Positions 9,043 through 17,613 of a DNA stretch of 64,000 bases are shown in pieces. Each line of letters opens with the position of its first letter. The stretch's first letter is position 1. The position numbers were made by a program, and so were the translations under genes. Origin of the DNA: CAWAND01 sp963727915 (GTDB taxonomy: Bacteria > Chloroflexota > Anaerolineae > Anaerolineales > E44-bin32); contig CAVSID010000004.1 in the NCBI GenBank assembly GCA_963727915.1, positions 1-64,000 of the forward strand. Reading direction: 5' to 3'. Below the pieces are notes generated by a model that saw nothing but the letters and a program-made list of their open reading frames with translations, was not told the DNA's origin and made no database searches.

Positions 9043-9297
9043 ATGGCCAAGGATGTCTGGCAGCTTCAGGAAGCCAAGAACCGGTTCAGCCGGCTCGTCA
9101 ACAAAGCCATGGCTGACGGGCCTCAGATCATCACCCGCCGAGGGGAAGAAGTGGCCGTCCTGGTGTCCAAAGATGAATACGAGCGGCTGAAGAAATCGCG
9201 CCTGAGCCTGGTGGAGTTCTTCCGCCAATCTCCCCTTGTCGGTGTGCCGTTGGAGCTGGAACGGGACCGCACCCGCCCAAGGGACCTCGATCTGTGA
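9043..9297 (+). CDS. Phd/YefM-family antitoxin
   Basis: 84 residues. The N-terminal half has the Phd/YefM fold, with WQLQEAKNRFSRLVNKA, then the strand-loop PQIITRRGEEVAVLVSKDEYERL. The C-terminal tail (from about residue 52) should wrap the toxin and block its active site. Its stop overlaps the start of the PIN toxin by four bases (GTGA), the usual translational coupling. The strong ribosome-binding site and upstream palindrome fit autoregulated toxin-antitoxin expression. Confidence 0.9.
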   Translation: MAKDVWQLQEAKNRFSRLVNKAMADGPQIITRRGEEVAVLVSKDEYERLKKSRLSLVEFFRQSPLVGVPLELERDRTRPRDLDL

Positions 9298-9722
9298 GCT
9301 ACCTGCTGGACACCAATGTCGTCTCCGAACTCGTCGCTTCCCAGCCCAACGCGAATGTGGTCGACTGGCTCGACGCCGTGGACGCCGATCAGGTCTTCTT
9401 GAGCGTGATCACGGTAGGCGAGCTCAAAGGGGAAATCGAGAGGCTCCCAAATTCGCGGCGCAGGCGGCGGCTCATCAACTGGTTGAACGGGGACCTCCTG
9501 GTACGCTTCGGAGAACGCGTTCTGCCGATCGACACCCAGGTCGCACTCACCTGGGGGAGCATCGTGGCCCAAACGAGTTCTTCCGGCACACCGATGCCCG
9601 CCATCGACTCCCTGCTCGCAGCCACGGCTGCGGTCCATGGCCTGACGATGGTGACGCGCAACACTCGTGACTTTGAAGCCGCCGGGATTTCGCTGCTGGA
9701 TCCGTGGCAGGACAATCCCTAG
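9294..9722 (+). CDS. vapC: PIN-domain toxin, FitB/VapC-like
   Basis: 142-residue PIN-domain ribonuclease toxin. Acidic residues expected for metal binding are present: Asp6 in LLDTNVVSEL, Glu43 in ITVGELKGEIE, Asp105 in AIDSLLAATA and Asp126 in TRNTRDF. The ISVITVGELKGEI pattern is closest to the FitB subgroup, which often pairs with Phd/YefM-type antitoxins. Family members cut specific RNAs, often tRNA anticodon loops; the target here cannot be read from sequence. It starts at GTG 9294, coupled to the antitoxin. Confidence 0.9.
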   Translation: MSYLLDTNVVSELVASQPNANVVDWLDAVDADQVFLSVITVGELKGEIERLPNSRRRRRLINWLNGDLLVRFGERVLPIDTQVALTWGSIVAQTSSSGTPMPAIDSLLAATAAVHGLTMVTRNTRDFEAAGISLLDPWQDNP

Positions 9723-9919
9723 AGAACCACTAACTCGTGCCGGCCACGCAGATCGCCTAGGAGGCGTATCTGCCATGGCAAAGAGAAGGTTGGGAACTCC
9801 CAATTCGCCCCACCCCTTCAAAGGGCTCACGAAGGTGGTCGCCTGATGCTGAAGGCAACTCCTTGCGGGCAAATCGAATTTGGCGGCTTGTTCATGCTTC
9901 GTTTTCGGTCTTACTCAAG

Positions 9920-10065
9920 AGAGCCTCTACGGTGCAGGTCCGCTGCTGAATGCCGGGCATTCCGGTGCCCCCATAGACTGAACTGGCCGTCACAGGCACC
10001 GCGGATGACCATCTGTTAATGTCATGAATCGGGAACCTGGAGACGGATCCCTCCGAGGGCGCTTC
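9920..10065 (+). repeat. Decayed fifth copy of the tRNA-like repeat
   Basis: Keeps GCCTCTACGGTGCAG-like and TCCGGTGC elements, one CCCATAGACTG motif (about 9968) and the acceptor end GGATCCCTCCGAGGGCGC (about 10047-10064). The T-arm, the other CCATAGAC motifs and the CCA are lost. It lies between the antitoxin/PIN pair and the next block of the TA cluster, so it may mark an old cargo boundary. Confidence 0.55.
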
Positions 10066-10090
10066 GAACGGCAGCGTGATCTTGAAAGCG

Positions 10091-10390
10091 CTAGCTGTCG
10101 GAAGCCTTCGTGTCTTCCTCGTCCCCATTTGGATCGATATGAGGCCGATTCGGACGAGTTGCCAACTCGGCCAGAAGCTCTGTCTCAAGCAGAACGGGCT
10201 CCGAAAGCGCCTCGGACATCATCTCAATGTCTTTCGTCAGTTCCGTTAGCGACTCGCCGAAAGGGTCGCAAGGTTCCTCTGACCACATCTCGATGCGACC
10301 GGAAGAGTCATAGTACACCTCATGGATTCCGAACCTATCCGGCACGCCGTCAGAATCTAGCCTGCTGATCACGCGGTAGTTCCAGGTCAT
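10091..10390 (-). CDS. Conserved small protein of unknown function
   Basis: About 99 residues from ATG 10390, chosen because GGAGG precedes it on the minus strand; a longer start at 10402 lies upstream of that site. The sequence begins MTWNYRVISR, then FGIHEVYYDSSGRIEMWSEEPCDPFGES, and ends with an acidic tail. I recognise this as resembling small uncharacterised proteins that often accompany TA modules, but no function is known to me. It stands alone between a repeat remnant and the HepT/MntA operon. Confidence 0.65.
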   Translation of the reverse strand: MTWNYRVISRLDSDGVPDRFGIHEVYYDSSGRIEMWSEEPCDPFGESLTELTKDIEMMSEALSEPVLLETELLAELATRPNRPHIDPNGDEEDTKASDS

Positions 10391-10628
10391 TCTAACCTCC
10401 ATAAGAGCGGCGCTGCACCTCGGCGCCTCCTGACACCTTCAAGATTGTCAATAGATGCCTTGCATAGGCGAAACGGGTAAGCCGGTGTTCTTTCATCCCC
10501 CCATTTTTCCAACCGCCCCGAGCAAGCAACGGCTCTTCCGAACTCAACTCGCAAGCCTCGCGAGGCATGCTGCAGGCACCTTCCGATCCATCGAGTTGTT
10601 AGCAACCCGAATTGATCGTTCTCCCGAT

Positions 10629-10967
10629 TCACTCGTTCTCCAGCAATCCGAGGATGGCCGATTTGAGGGGTGGCAGGTCGCGCTTGGCTGTGTTCCACAC
10701 GCGCTTGAGATCAACATCGAAGTAATCGTGGATGAGTTTGTCCCGCATGCCTGCGATATCCGACCACGGCACTTCAGGGCGACGGTTCCGTGTGCCCTCC
10801 GAGATCCGTTTCGTCGCTTCGCCGATGATCTCCAGCTGCCGAACGAAGGCATCCTGCGTGCGTTCATCCGCTTTGAACGCCGCCTCGTCCATTCCAGATA
10901 GGTACAGCTCCACCTGGACTATTGAGTCATGGATGTGATGCAGATACGCCGATTCAGTTGGCTTCAT
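10629..10967 (-). CDS. hepT: HepT-like HEPN ribonuclease toxin
   Basis: 112 residues from the ATG at 10967; a longer frame to 11120 exists but its N-terminus lacks family character. The all-helical HEPN fold carries the motif R75-DKLI-H80-D-Y82 (R-x4-H-x-Y), the active centre of HepT ribonuclease toxins (formerly DUF86). It overlaps the 3' end of the MNT gene by 14 bases, the common MntA-HepT arrangement, in which MntA inactivates HepT by adding AMP units to the motif tyrosine. All key residues are present, so the toxin is probably active. Confidence 0.92.
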   Translation of the reverse strand: MKPTESAYLHHIHDSIVQVELYLSGMDEAAFKADERTQDAFVRQLEIIGEATKRISEGTRNRRPEVPWSDIAGMRDKLIHDYFDVDLKRVWNTAKRDLPPLKSAILGLLENE

Positions 10968-11247
10968 AGATAACGAGGCGGTCGTCCTCAATCCGCCTGC
11001 GGATGTACGGACTGATGGATTCCTCTGTGAGCAAATCGACGGGCCTGCCAATGGCTTTGGACAGCTCTCGTTCAATTCGAACCATATCCAGCAGACTGGC
11101 TTCGTCCGGCAGATCAGCAATCAGATCAACATCGCTGCTCGATGTGGCATCCCCTCGGGCAAGGGAACCAAACAGCACCAGGCGAGAAATCTGGTTCTGC
11201 CTGCAAATCTCGACCAACCGGCGAACGTCGTCTTCGCGAATGGACAT
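10954..11247 (-). CDS. mntA: MntA-type nucleotidyltransferase antitoxin
   Basis: 97 residues of the minimal nucleotidyltransferase family. The motif GSLARGDATSSSDVDLIAD provides the GS pair (27-28) and D39-x-D41. It is the first gene of a two-gene leftward operon with hepT, overlapping it by 14 bases. It is predicted to AMPylate the HEPN toxin and so neutralise it. A TATAAT box lies about 20 bases before the start on the minus strand (near 11266-11271). Confidence 0.92.
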   Translation of the reverse strand: MSIREDDVRRLVEICRQNQISRLVLFGSLARGDATSSSDVDLIADLPDEASLLDMVRIERELSKAIGRPVDLLTEESISPYIRRRIEDDRLVIYEAN

Positions 11248-11411
11248 GTCACCACCCGAGAAGATTATACGCTATGCTCATCAGTTAGTTTGCAGCGCAA
11301 TGGGCATAGGGCATCTAGCTCCCTCGAGCTGGGAAGTCCCACATTCTTCGGGGGATCGGCCAGGGCCGAACCTCCCCGGCCTAGAGAACCGCCCAGAGTT
11401 CCACCCATTGA

Positions 11412-11439
11412 GTTATACTTATGGTAGTAGAAGTATAAC
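11412..11439 (+). promoter_or_regulatory. Operator of the AbrB/PIN pair
   Basis: Perfect 9-bp inverted repeat GTTATACTT / AAGTATAAC with a 10-base spacer, 14 bases before the antitoxin ATG and just before its GGAGG site. TATACTT within it can act as a -10 box. It is probably the autoregulatory binding site of the AbrB-type antitoxin. Confidence 0.7.
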
Positions 11440-11453
11440 GAAGGAGGGTCTCG

Positions 11454-11687
11454 ATGGAAGCCAAGATCTCCAGCAAGGGATGGATGGTGATCCCGGCCGC
11501 GCTGCGCCACAAGTATGACCTGAAGCCCGGCGACAAGGTCCATGTCGTCGACTATGGTGGCGTCGTCTCGCTTGTCCCCCATTCAACCGATCCAGTGGCG
11601 CATGCGGCAGGATTGGTCAAGGGCCGCCGCTCTCTTACAAAAGCCCTGATGGAAGAGCATCGGCGGGAACGCGGACGTGGCCGATAG
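11454..11687 (+). CDS. AbrB/MazE-type antitoxin
   Basis: 77 residues. Residues 1-47 form a SpoVT/AbrB swapped-hairpin DNA-binding domain (ISSKGWMVIPAALRHKYDLKPGDKV is the diagnostic stretch). The basic, helical C-terminus (about 50-77) should bind the toxin. The downstream PIN gene begins five bases after its stop. A 9-bp inverted repeat upstream is the likely operator. Confidence 0.9.
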   Translation: MEAKISSKGWMVIPAALRHKYDLKPGDKVHVVDYGGVVSLVPHSTDPVAHAAGLVKGRRSLTKALMEEHRRERGRGR

Positions 11688-11692
11688 GACCC

Positions 11693-12088
11693 GTGCCTTA
11701 CGTCCTCGACAGCTACGCCTTGCTCGCCTACCTGGCGGCGGAGCGTGGAGGGGACCGTGTTCGGGAGATACTCAGCCAAGCCATCGATGGCAACTGCGCT
11801 GTCTATTGCTCCGTCATCAATCTGGGCGAAGTCGTGTACATCGTGGAGCGGGAGAGAGGCATTGCTTCCGCCCAGGAGACCCTCGGGCTGATCGATCAAC
11901 TTCCAATTGCCGTCCTGCCGGCTTCGAGAGAAGCGGTCTTGGCGGCCGCTCACATCAAGGCCGGTCATGCCTTGTCCTACGCCGATGCGTTCGCTGTGGC
12001 CGCGGCTCAGGAATTGGACGCCGTCATCTTGACGGGCGACCCAGAGTTCGACTCCGTGAAAGAGATCGTGAAAGTCGAGCGCATCTGA
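11693..12088 (+). CDS. vapC: PIN-domain toxin (VapC)
   Basis: 131 residues from GTG 11693. Metal-binding acidic residues are all present: Asp6 in VLDSYALLAYL, Glu46 in INLGEVVYI, Asp98 in LSYADAFAVAAA and Asp116 in LTGDPEFD. The family cleaves RNA; the antitoxin is the AbrB-type protein encoded just upstream. A GC-rich hairpin (12100-12120) follows the stop. Confidence 0.92.
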   Translation: MPYVLDSYALLAYLAAERGGDRVREILSQAIDGNCAVYCSVINLGEVVYIVERERGIASAQETLGLIDQLPIAVLPASREAVLAAAHIKAGHALSYADAFAVAAAQELDAVILTGDPEFDSVKEIVKVERI

Positions 12089-12099
12089 TGCGATGGCCT

Positions 12100-12120
12100 C
12101 CCCGGTTTCCCAAACCGGGG
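12100..12120 (+). terminator. Hairpin after the AbrB/PIN pair
   Basis: Perfect 9-bp stem CCCCGGTTT / AAACCGGGG with a CCC loop, 12 bases past the toxin stop. No T-run follows, so termination strength is uncertain. Confidence 0.55.
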
Positions 12121-12249
12121 CCAGAGGAACTCGACGGGCAACAGCAGGACCTTGATGAAACTATCATCGGTCTGTTGCCTGGCCCAAAACGACAGGCAAG
12201 ACCAGTATCGTTAGGTTGAACTCTAAATCCCCCCCGGGCGGGGACAAGG

Positions 12250-12555
12250 TGTTCGAGTTCGCCTTTCCGTGCGTTGCCTCAGGCTTTGTTTGAGATTACC
12301 TCTTCGGTGCAGTTCCGGTGCACATCGGGTGCACTCGGGGTCAGTTTCGGTGCAGAATGCTTAGTACTCCATAGACCCCATAGACTGTATGGAGCAACTC
12401 AGGTTCATTTCATAGAGCCCATAGACTGTACAGAGCCCATAGACGCCATGGAAGCCCAAGGCTAGTTCTTCGAATCAGACGGTTGGGGGTTCGAAGTCCC
12501 TCCGGGGGCACCATACAGGTGGCGGTGCTTAGCACCGCCACCCCCATATATGGGG
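12250..12555 (+). repeat. Dispersed tRNA-like direct repeat, copy 3
   Basis: Near full-length copy with extra GGTGCA-type 10-mers (about 12307-12352), the ATAGAC motifs (12370-12445), GCCCAAGG and the GTTCTTCG segment. The T-loop has a one-base insertion (TTCGAAGT), and the acceptor strand is altered to CGGGGGC with discriminator A and CCA ending at 12513. The 11-bp hairpin is kept (12518-12528 and 12532-12542) with loop TTA, followed by CCATATATGG. Confidence 0.85.
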
Positions 12556-13440
12556 GTGTTTGACCCCGCCATTTTCGCCCCCATCAACTTCGGGTGCAGT
12601 TGCTCCCAATTCTGCACCCGAAATCAGGCTTCAATACCTAACTCTGATCAAGGATTTCCAAGTCGATCGGAGATACAGAGACCAGCACGATACCGAGGAC
12701 TGGCGTTCCCTTCTACAGCTGCGCACAAGGAGAGTGGACGAGCATGAACGCCACCTCCGCTGAGCATTTGCTCGCTGCTCCAACCGCACGGCGATTTCGG
12801 CGCGGTTGGCGATGGAGAACATGCCTGCTTGGCCGATGTATTACTCAGGGAATCCGACAGCGAGGGAATTTCTGCCGCGCAGAGGACATGCCTACTTCAA
12901 TGGGAATCGGGAAGGCACTTCAAGGCGAGTGCGATATTCTGAAGAACCTCCATCGAGGGTTCGAATTCCCTCCGTTGCCTTTGATGCAATGGCCCTCAAA
13001 AAACCCGTGCAGGGGTCTCGAGGATGCGAGGGGACCCTTAGACGGCCTTCTTGATTTCGTGCTAGCGTCAGGGGTTGGTCAGACCGGCAGGGGTCCTCAA
13101 CAAAGCAATTCAATAGGAAGCACAAGGAATTACCAGATAATGTCAGGCAATGCCAAGCACCGGGCCCGCTCATCCAGAAGGTATGAGAGTGAAAACTCGC
13201 GAGATGGGCCTGCGTCAGAGCAAGACAAAGGGGGCCTCTTGCGGCCACCGTTATCCGCCCTCAGCCGACAGACGACGAATTCAGTGCCACTCAGGATTCC
13301 AGCCCGCCAATTCGGAAGGCAACACGCTGGACCTCCGTCGAGTTAGTTCACGTTTGCTTGGGCCCTGCACCTGCAATATGCTTGCCTTCGGTAGGACGTC
13401 GCCGGTACGTCGACATCGGCCTGGCACAGTAGCCAGAACG
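12556..13440. other. Gene-free stretch
   Basis: Nearly 900 bases with only overlapping short open frames and no recognisable family. A T-arm-like GAGGGTTCGAATTCCCTC occurs near 12955 but has no acceptor partner. It probably contains decayed sequence. Confidence 0.5.
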
Positions 13441-13457
13441 ATTAAGGCGCCTGACTG

Positions 13458-13688
13458 TCAGGACCCGATTCCAAGTAGCTCCGAGAGCATCTTTCGGTCG
13501 AAACCCACCACGAAGTCTCCGTCCACGAGTGTGGCCGGAGTTGAAAAAACCCCCTCTGCTCGAGGTCCTCGAGGGCCTGCTCATCGGACACGATATCTCG
13601 TTCTTTGAATTCAACACCCTGTTCGGAAAGCCACGCTTTCTCTCGGCCGCAGAACATTCAACCCGATTGCACGAAAAAATCACCTCAT
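13458..13688 (-). pseudogene. Glutaredoxin-like protein with two frameshifts
   Basis: Starting from an ATG at 13688 behind GGGAG, three successive frames read VIFSCNR, then CGREKAWLSEQGVEFKERDI, then STPATLVDGDFVVGFDRKM. This is the layout of a small glutaredoxin/NrdH-like thioredoxin fold, with a Cys near the N-terminus, a TP cis-proline motif and the closing GF-D segment. The second shift falls in GGGGGTTTTTT. It is either a pseudogene or a gene with two homopolymer errors. Its position beside thioredoxin-rich arsenic genes fits a redox role. Confidence 0.5.
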
Positions 13689-13839
13689 GCGTTCTCCCTG
13701 CCTGCCTCTTTCTAGCGACGGCTCGCCAGTGCCCAATCGGATACCACCAGCTTTGTCTTGTCAACTTGCAACTCGATGGTGCCTCGATTCTAGTTCATTG
13801 AGCTCAGGTAGTATTCAAGCGCATTGAGCGGGTCATCGC

Positions 13840-14130
13840 TCATGTGCCAGATTGGGAGGATCCAGAGAGTGCCTGAGCTAGTTTCTGCCTACAACTGGGT
13901 TGCCCCGACCGGGAACCTCTATGACGACCTTTCAGCCGCTCTCTTAGAAGGTTACGGGCCTTTCCCTTGAAGTGCTTCTGAAGGAATGCCAGCGCGCCCT
14001 CACAGTCCTCATCAAGCATGATCCGCATGAGCTCGATCAAGTCCTTCTCGTCGACGGCAATGATCAGAACTCTTTTTCACGGCACCTTCTTCCGCCTCGT
14101 CAACTTCAATCTCTCTGCGGAGCAATTCGT
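13840..14130 (-). CDS. Small unknown protein at the end of the arsenic operon
   Basis: An open frame encodes DLIELMRIMLDEDCEGALAF then LQKHFKGKARNLLRERLKG, an amphipathic helical pattern that looks like real protein. The beginning is unclear: a likely GTG start near 14083 is separated from this frame by a shift at an AAAAA run. The stop lies at 13840, though the last 25 residues look irregular. It follows the Fe-S protein on the same strand. No family recognised. Confidence 0.35.
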
Positions 14131-14270
14131 TCCCTGAAGACCGGCCTGCTCCTGCTTCGGCGGGAACATTGGCAGAACCCTACGGGTACCATCCTCGGCA
14201 CAGCCACTTGAGATATCGACACTCGCTGGGTCCAGGTTGGCATCGTCCTGATCCCCCACGTAGCGATCCA

Positions 14271-14816
14271 TCAATCTCCGCTCACAATGGCCGGCGCGTC
14301 GATCAAGATGGACCGCAATTCATTTAAAGTCTGCGTGCGCTCGGGCTCGAACAGCGGCGGGCAGGCCTCAACCCGAACCTGCGACGCCGCAAGACGCAGG
14401 GCAAAGGTGAAACAAGTTGGCTCGCCGCAAGCTTTGCAGTTGGTTCTCGGGAGGAGCTTGTAAACCGCCATGGGCGTTGGGCGCTGGTGGGTCTCGATGT
14501 CCGGCGTGATTTCGCTTCGATGGTCCCATGTGCGGTTGATCAGGTCCACGAGCCCCTGCAGCTCCCTGGCAGCCTCATCACGGTCCTCGACATTGCTCGT
14601 CGCGATTTCGTAGGCGTGGAAGGCGATATTGTGACCTGCCTTCTTCCAGGTGAGCGCTCCGGCCGCCGGATTGTAGACGGCGCCCCGCAGGGTGGCATTG
14701 AGATACGGGAGGACTTCGTCAATGGGCGCCGTCAGCTTGGCGCGGGCCGCAAATCGCTCCGCGCCAGGTTCGCAAGGTGGGGTAAAGACCTCCACTTCAT
14801 ATGTTTCAATCAGCAT
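14271..14816 (-). CDS. Fe-S cluster-binding protein of the arsenic operon
   Basis: 181 residues. The C-terminal region has the four-cysteine signature LLPRTNCKACGEPTCFTFA then ACPPL (Cys127, Cys130, Cys135, Cys152), matching the 4Fe-4S domain found in corrinoid Fe-S proteins and related reductases. The N-terminal 115 residues have no motif that I recognise. It is on the same strand as, and downstream of, the ACR3 pump, ending the ArsR-controlled leftward arm. An electron-transfer role connected with arsenic or sulfur chemistry is an inference from position. Confidence 0.75.
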   Translation of the reverse strand: MLIETYEVEVFTPPCEPGAERFAARAKLTAPIDEVLPYLNATLRGAVYNPAAGALTWKKAGHNIAFHAYEIATSNVEDRDEAARELQGLVDLINRTWDHRSEITPDIETHQRPTPMAVYKLLPRTNCKACGEPTCFTFALRLAASQVRVEACPPLFEPERTQTLNELRSILIDAPAIVSGD

Positions 14817-15167
14817 GCTTGCCTCTCAAGTGCGAGTCTTTGACTCGCCGTGTCAGGCCGCTCGCGTCTAGTGTGCTCAGCTGCCTCCCGAAGAACGCGG
14901 GCGGCGGACATCGTCACGGAAGACATCAGGCGCCACCGACCACTGGCTGTCCAATCCTTGAACGTAATTCAGCGAGAAGGCCGACGCTTGTCAGCTCGTT
15001 GAGCCTATCCACATGATCCACGATCGTCCCGGCCAAGACGGCCTGCACTGCCCCCATCGAGACACCATCTCGGATTGCCCGACGCGGATCCCGGCCTGCC
15101 TCGTCCTGTCGTCGCCGCCGGCGCACATGCGGTCGGCCAGCAGCCACTCGCCATCGGAGGTTGGTCG
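14817..15167. other. Intergenic stretch between ACR3 and Fe-S genes
   Basis: About 350 bases. A minus-strand frame (15147-14926) contains VQAVLAGTIVDHVDRLNELT, but I see no family and no good start, so it is not called as a gene. It may be a decayed small gene. Confidence 0.4.
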
Positions 15168-16271
15168 TTACCTTGCTCCGCTCGGCCCCGCACGCGCTTC
15201 CGGGGGAGACGCCTCCTCGGCCGCAGCCATCATTCCGGCCGGGGCCGGCGCCAACTCATGCGCGTAGAAACGACGCTGAAAGCGGAAGGCGACGTTCACC
15301 AGCCCGATCATCACTGGTACCTCGATCAGCGGTCCGATGACGGCCGCGAAGGCGACGCCGGAACCAATTCCGAAAACGGCCACCGCTACGGCGATGGCAA
15401 GCTCGAAATTGTTGCTTGCGGCCGTGAAGGCAATGGTGGTGGTCCTGCTGTAGTCCGCCCCGATCGCTCGGCCCATCCAGAACGAGACCAGGAACATCAC
15501 CACGAAGTACACGACGAGCGGAATAGCAATGCGCACCACATCCAGCGGGATAGTGACGATCAGGTTGCCTTTCAGGCTAAACATGACGACGATGGTGAAG
15601 AGCAGCGCCGCCAAAGTGAGGGGGCTGATCTTGGGCACGAACTTCGAGTAGTACCATGCCCTGCCCTTCTCTCGAGCCAGGAAGAAATGCGTGAGAAATC
15701 CTGCGATGAATGGAATCCCCAGGTATATGAAGACGCTTTGGGCGATTTCACCAATGGTGATTTCCACAGTAGAACCACTCATCCCGAACCAAGTAGGCAG
15801 AACCGTAATGAAGACGTACGCGTACACGCTGTAAAAGAGCACTTGGAAGACACTGTTGAAGGCTACCAATCCTGCGGCGTATTCGGTATCGCCTTGCGCC
15901 AGCTCGTTCCAGACGATCACCATGGCAATGCACCGAGCCAAGCCGATCAAGATCAGCCCCGTCATGTACTCCGGGTATCCGCGCAGAAACACGATCGCCA
16001 AAAGGAACATCAAGATCGGACCGATGATCCAGTTCTGAAGCAACGACAGCCCAAGCACTCTCAAGTTGCGGAAGACATCGCCTAACTCGTCATAGTGAAC
16101 CTTTGCTAGCGGCGGGTACATCATCAAAATCAGGCCGATAGCGATGGGGATGTTGGTTGTACCGACCGATACGGCACGATTGAAGCCGGTAATGAGGGTT
16201 GGAAACTGATAGCCGATAACAACCCCAAGCGCCATGGCAAGGAAGATCCACAACGTCAGAAAGCGATCCAA
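15168..16271 (-). CDS. acr3: ACR3-type arsenite efflux transporter
   Basis: 367-residue membrane protein with about ten hydrophobic segments. It carries the ACR3 signature GLARCIAMVIVWNELAQGD, with the essential Cys114 and Glu123 region, and the second conserved motif AASNNFELAIAVAV in the later half. ACR3 proteins export arsenite using the proton gradient. Length is typical except for a Pro/Ala-rich tail after about residue 340. It lies third to fifth in the leftward arm after FmdE-like, TauE-like and thioredoxin genes. The gene appears intact. Confidence 0.95.
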   Translation of the reverse strand: MDRFLTLWIFLAMALGVVIGYQFPTLITGFNRAVSVGTTNIPIAIGLILMMYPPLAKVHYDELGDVFRNLRVLGLSLLQNWIIGPILMFLLAIVFLRGYPEYMTGLILIGLARCIAMVIVWNELAQGDTEYAAGLVAFNSVFQVLFYSVYAYVFITVLPTWFGMSGSTVEITIGEIAQSVFIYLGIPFIAGFLTHFFLAREKGRAWYYSKFVPKISPLTLAALLFTIVVMFSLKGNLIVTIPLDVVRIAIPLVVYFVVMFLVSFWMGRAIGADYSRTTTIAFTAASNNFELAIAVAVAVFGIGSGVAFAAVIGPLIEVPVMIGLVNVAFRFQRRFYAHELAPAPAGMMAAAEEASPPEARAGPSGAR

Positions 16272-16341
16272 GGTGGACAGGTGCCTTGGCGCTTTTCCAG
16301 CTGGAGCTCAATTCATTTCTGCCGAAGGGCCAATCGTCATT

Positions 16342-16600
16342 TCAAATCACCTCCTCCGAAAGCACGGTCGCGAGCCAAGAGATGACTTCCGGCTCATCGG
16401 GGATGCGTCCGGCACATACCAGCTTCTCGTTGATGACCAAACCCGGCGTTGCCAGCAAAGGGGTATCTCATGATCTCTGGGTAGGCCCCGACGTTGACGA
16501 AGTCGGCCTCTACTCCAAGGTTTGCGGCCGCCCCTCGGGTGATCGCCTCGACCTTCTGGCAGGTGTCACAACCTGAGCCGAGCACCTTGATGATCAACAT
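16342..16600 (-). pseudogene. Small thioredoxin-like protein (CDTC) with one frameshift
   Basis: Begins MLIIKVLGSGCDTCQKVE, the redox-active CxxC (Cys11, Cys14) of the small thioredoxin family that often accompanies permease genes. After EIMRYP the reading must change by one base, at a CCCC run near 16462, to continue LATPGLVINEKLVCAGRIP and end at 16342. Removing one C restores a family-like protein of about 85 residues. A second thioredoxin of the same type occurs at 21482 in the opposite arm. Confidence 0.7.
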
Positions 16601-16807
16601 GATGGTCTCACATGTCCTCTTCCAGCCGATGAGCGTTTGCCGTATGCAGCCTCGGCTCGTCCGAATCTCTTGGGACTCAGGCGCAAGGTCTTGATTCTCC
16701 GGCAGGGTCCTCGTGATGGATAATTAAATAGGGAACGAGAGTGGCTGTAGTTTGGCCACCCGAGGACTCTGCAACGGTAGCACTCCACATACCCTTTGCC
16801 TCTCTAG

Positions 16808-17557
16808 CTACACCAGTCCCAAAACCAGTTTGGCGGCCACAAAGAGCAGCAGCACCCCAAACATCTGCCTCAAACGGCGTGGCTGCATCCGGTCGTGCAT
16901 AAACCTGGCCCCAACCTGCGAGCCCAGAATCACCGCAGCCGCGGCTGGGACCATCAATACCCAGTCAAAATGGCCCACGGCAAGATGTCCTAGGAAGCCT
17001 GTGACGGATGAGAAGACCACTGTGAAGGCCGAGGTCGCGGCCGCAGTCTTGGTCGGGTATCCCATCCAGATCAGAAACGGTACGATCAGGAAGCCACCGC
17101 CGATCCCGAGCAGGCCTGCAATCGCGCCGATGCCCAAACCCAACGACCCACCTAAGATCACTCGCTGCATTGGGACCCGCGAACAGCCACGGGCTCTGAG
17201 GACCCGCTAACGATCGATCATCCGGCCACCGGACAGCAGGACCAAAATGGCGAACAGCCAAAGCAGGAGGGTGGTGGGGACAACCTGGGTCAAGAGGGCA
17301 CCTAGAGGAGCGCCCACGGCTGAAGTGACCACGAGGGGCAAACCAGCGGTGAAGTCGATCATCTTCCGCCGGTGGTACACCCAAGCCGCCGAGGCCGCGG
17401 TCAGGCCATTGAGGAGCAACCCCGCGGGGACCACTACGGTCTTGAAATCGTAGCCAAACCAGAGCATCAGGGGGTTGTACACCATGGCTCCGCCCAAGCC
17501 CAGCATCGAAAACAGGAAGGCCAGGACGAGGATCAAGCCCACGAGGATGGACAGCAT
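16808..17557 (-). pseudogene. TauE/SafE-type permease split by an in-frame TAG
   Basis: ATG 17557 follows GGAGG. The first half (to 17207) has the family start LVLAFLFSMLGLGGAMVYNP and ends MIDR-TAG. The second half resumes 12 codons later in the same frame (ATG 17170) with AGLLGIGGGFLIVPFLIWMG, the classical second-half repeat of TauE/SafE. Together they give about 250 residues, the expected size. The family exports sulfite, thiosulfate or other sulfur anions. It could be read as two half-proteins, but one interrupted gene is more likely. The partner in the other arm is at 22349-23116. Confidence 0.75.
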
Positions 17558-17613
17558 CAATGTGCAACCTCCAGGGCGGCCGGCCTCTCCTGCCTGGCTG
17601 CCCCAATTGCCTT

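Noticed and set aside
12940..12985. T-arm-like GAGGGTTCGAATTCCCTC as another repeat copy
   Set aside because: No acceptor strand, CCATAGAC motifs or hairpin nearby; resemblance limited to an 18-base inverted repeat.
15075..16085. A 336-codon open frame on the + strand
   Set aside because: Antisense to the well-supported ACR3 transporter.
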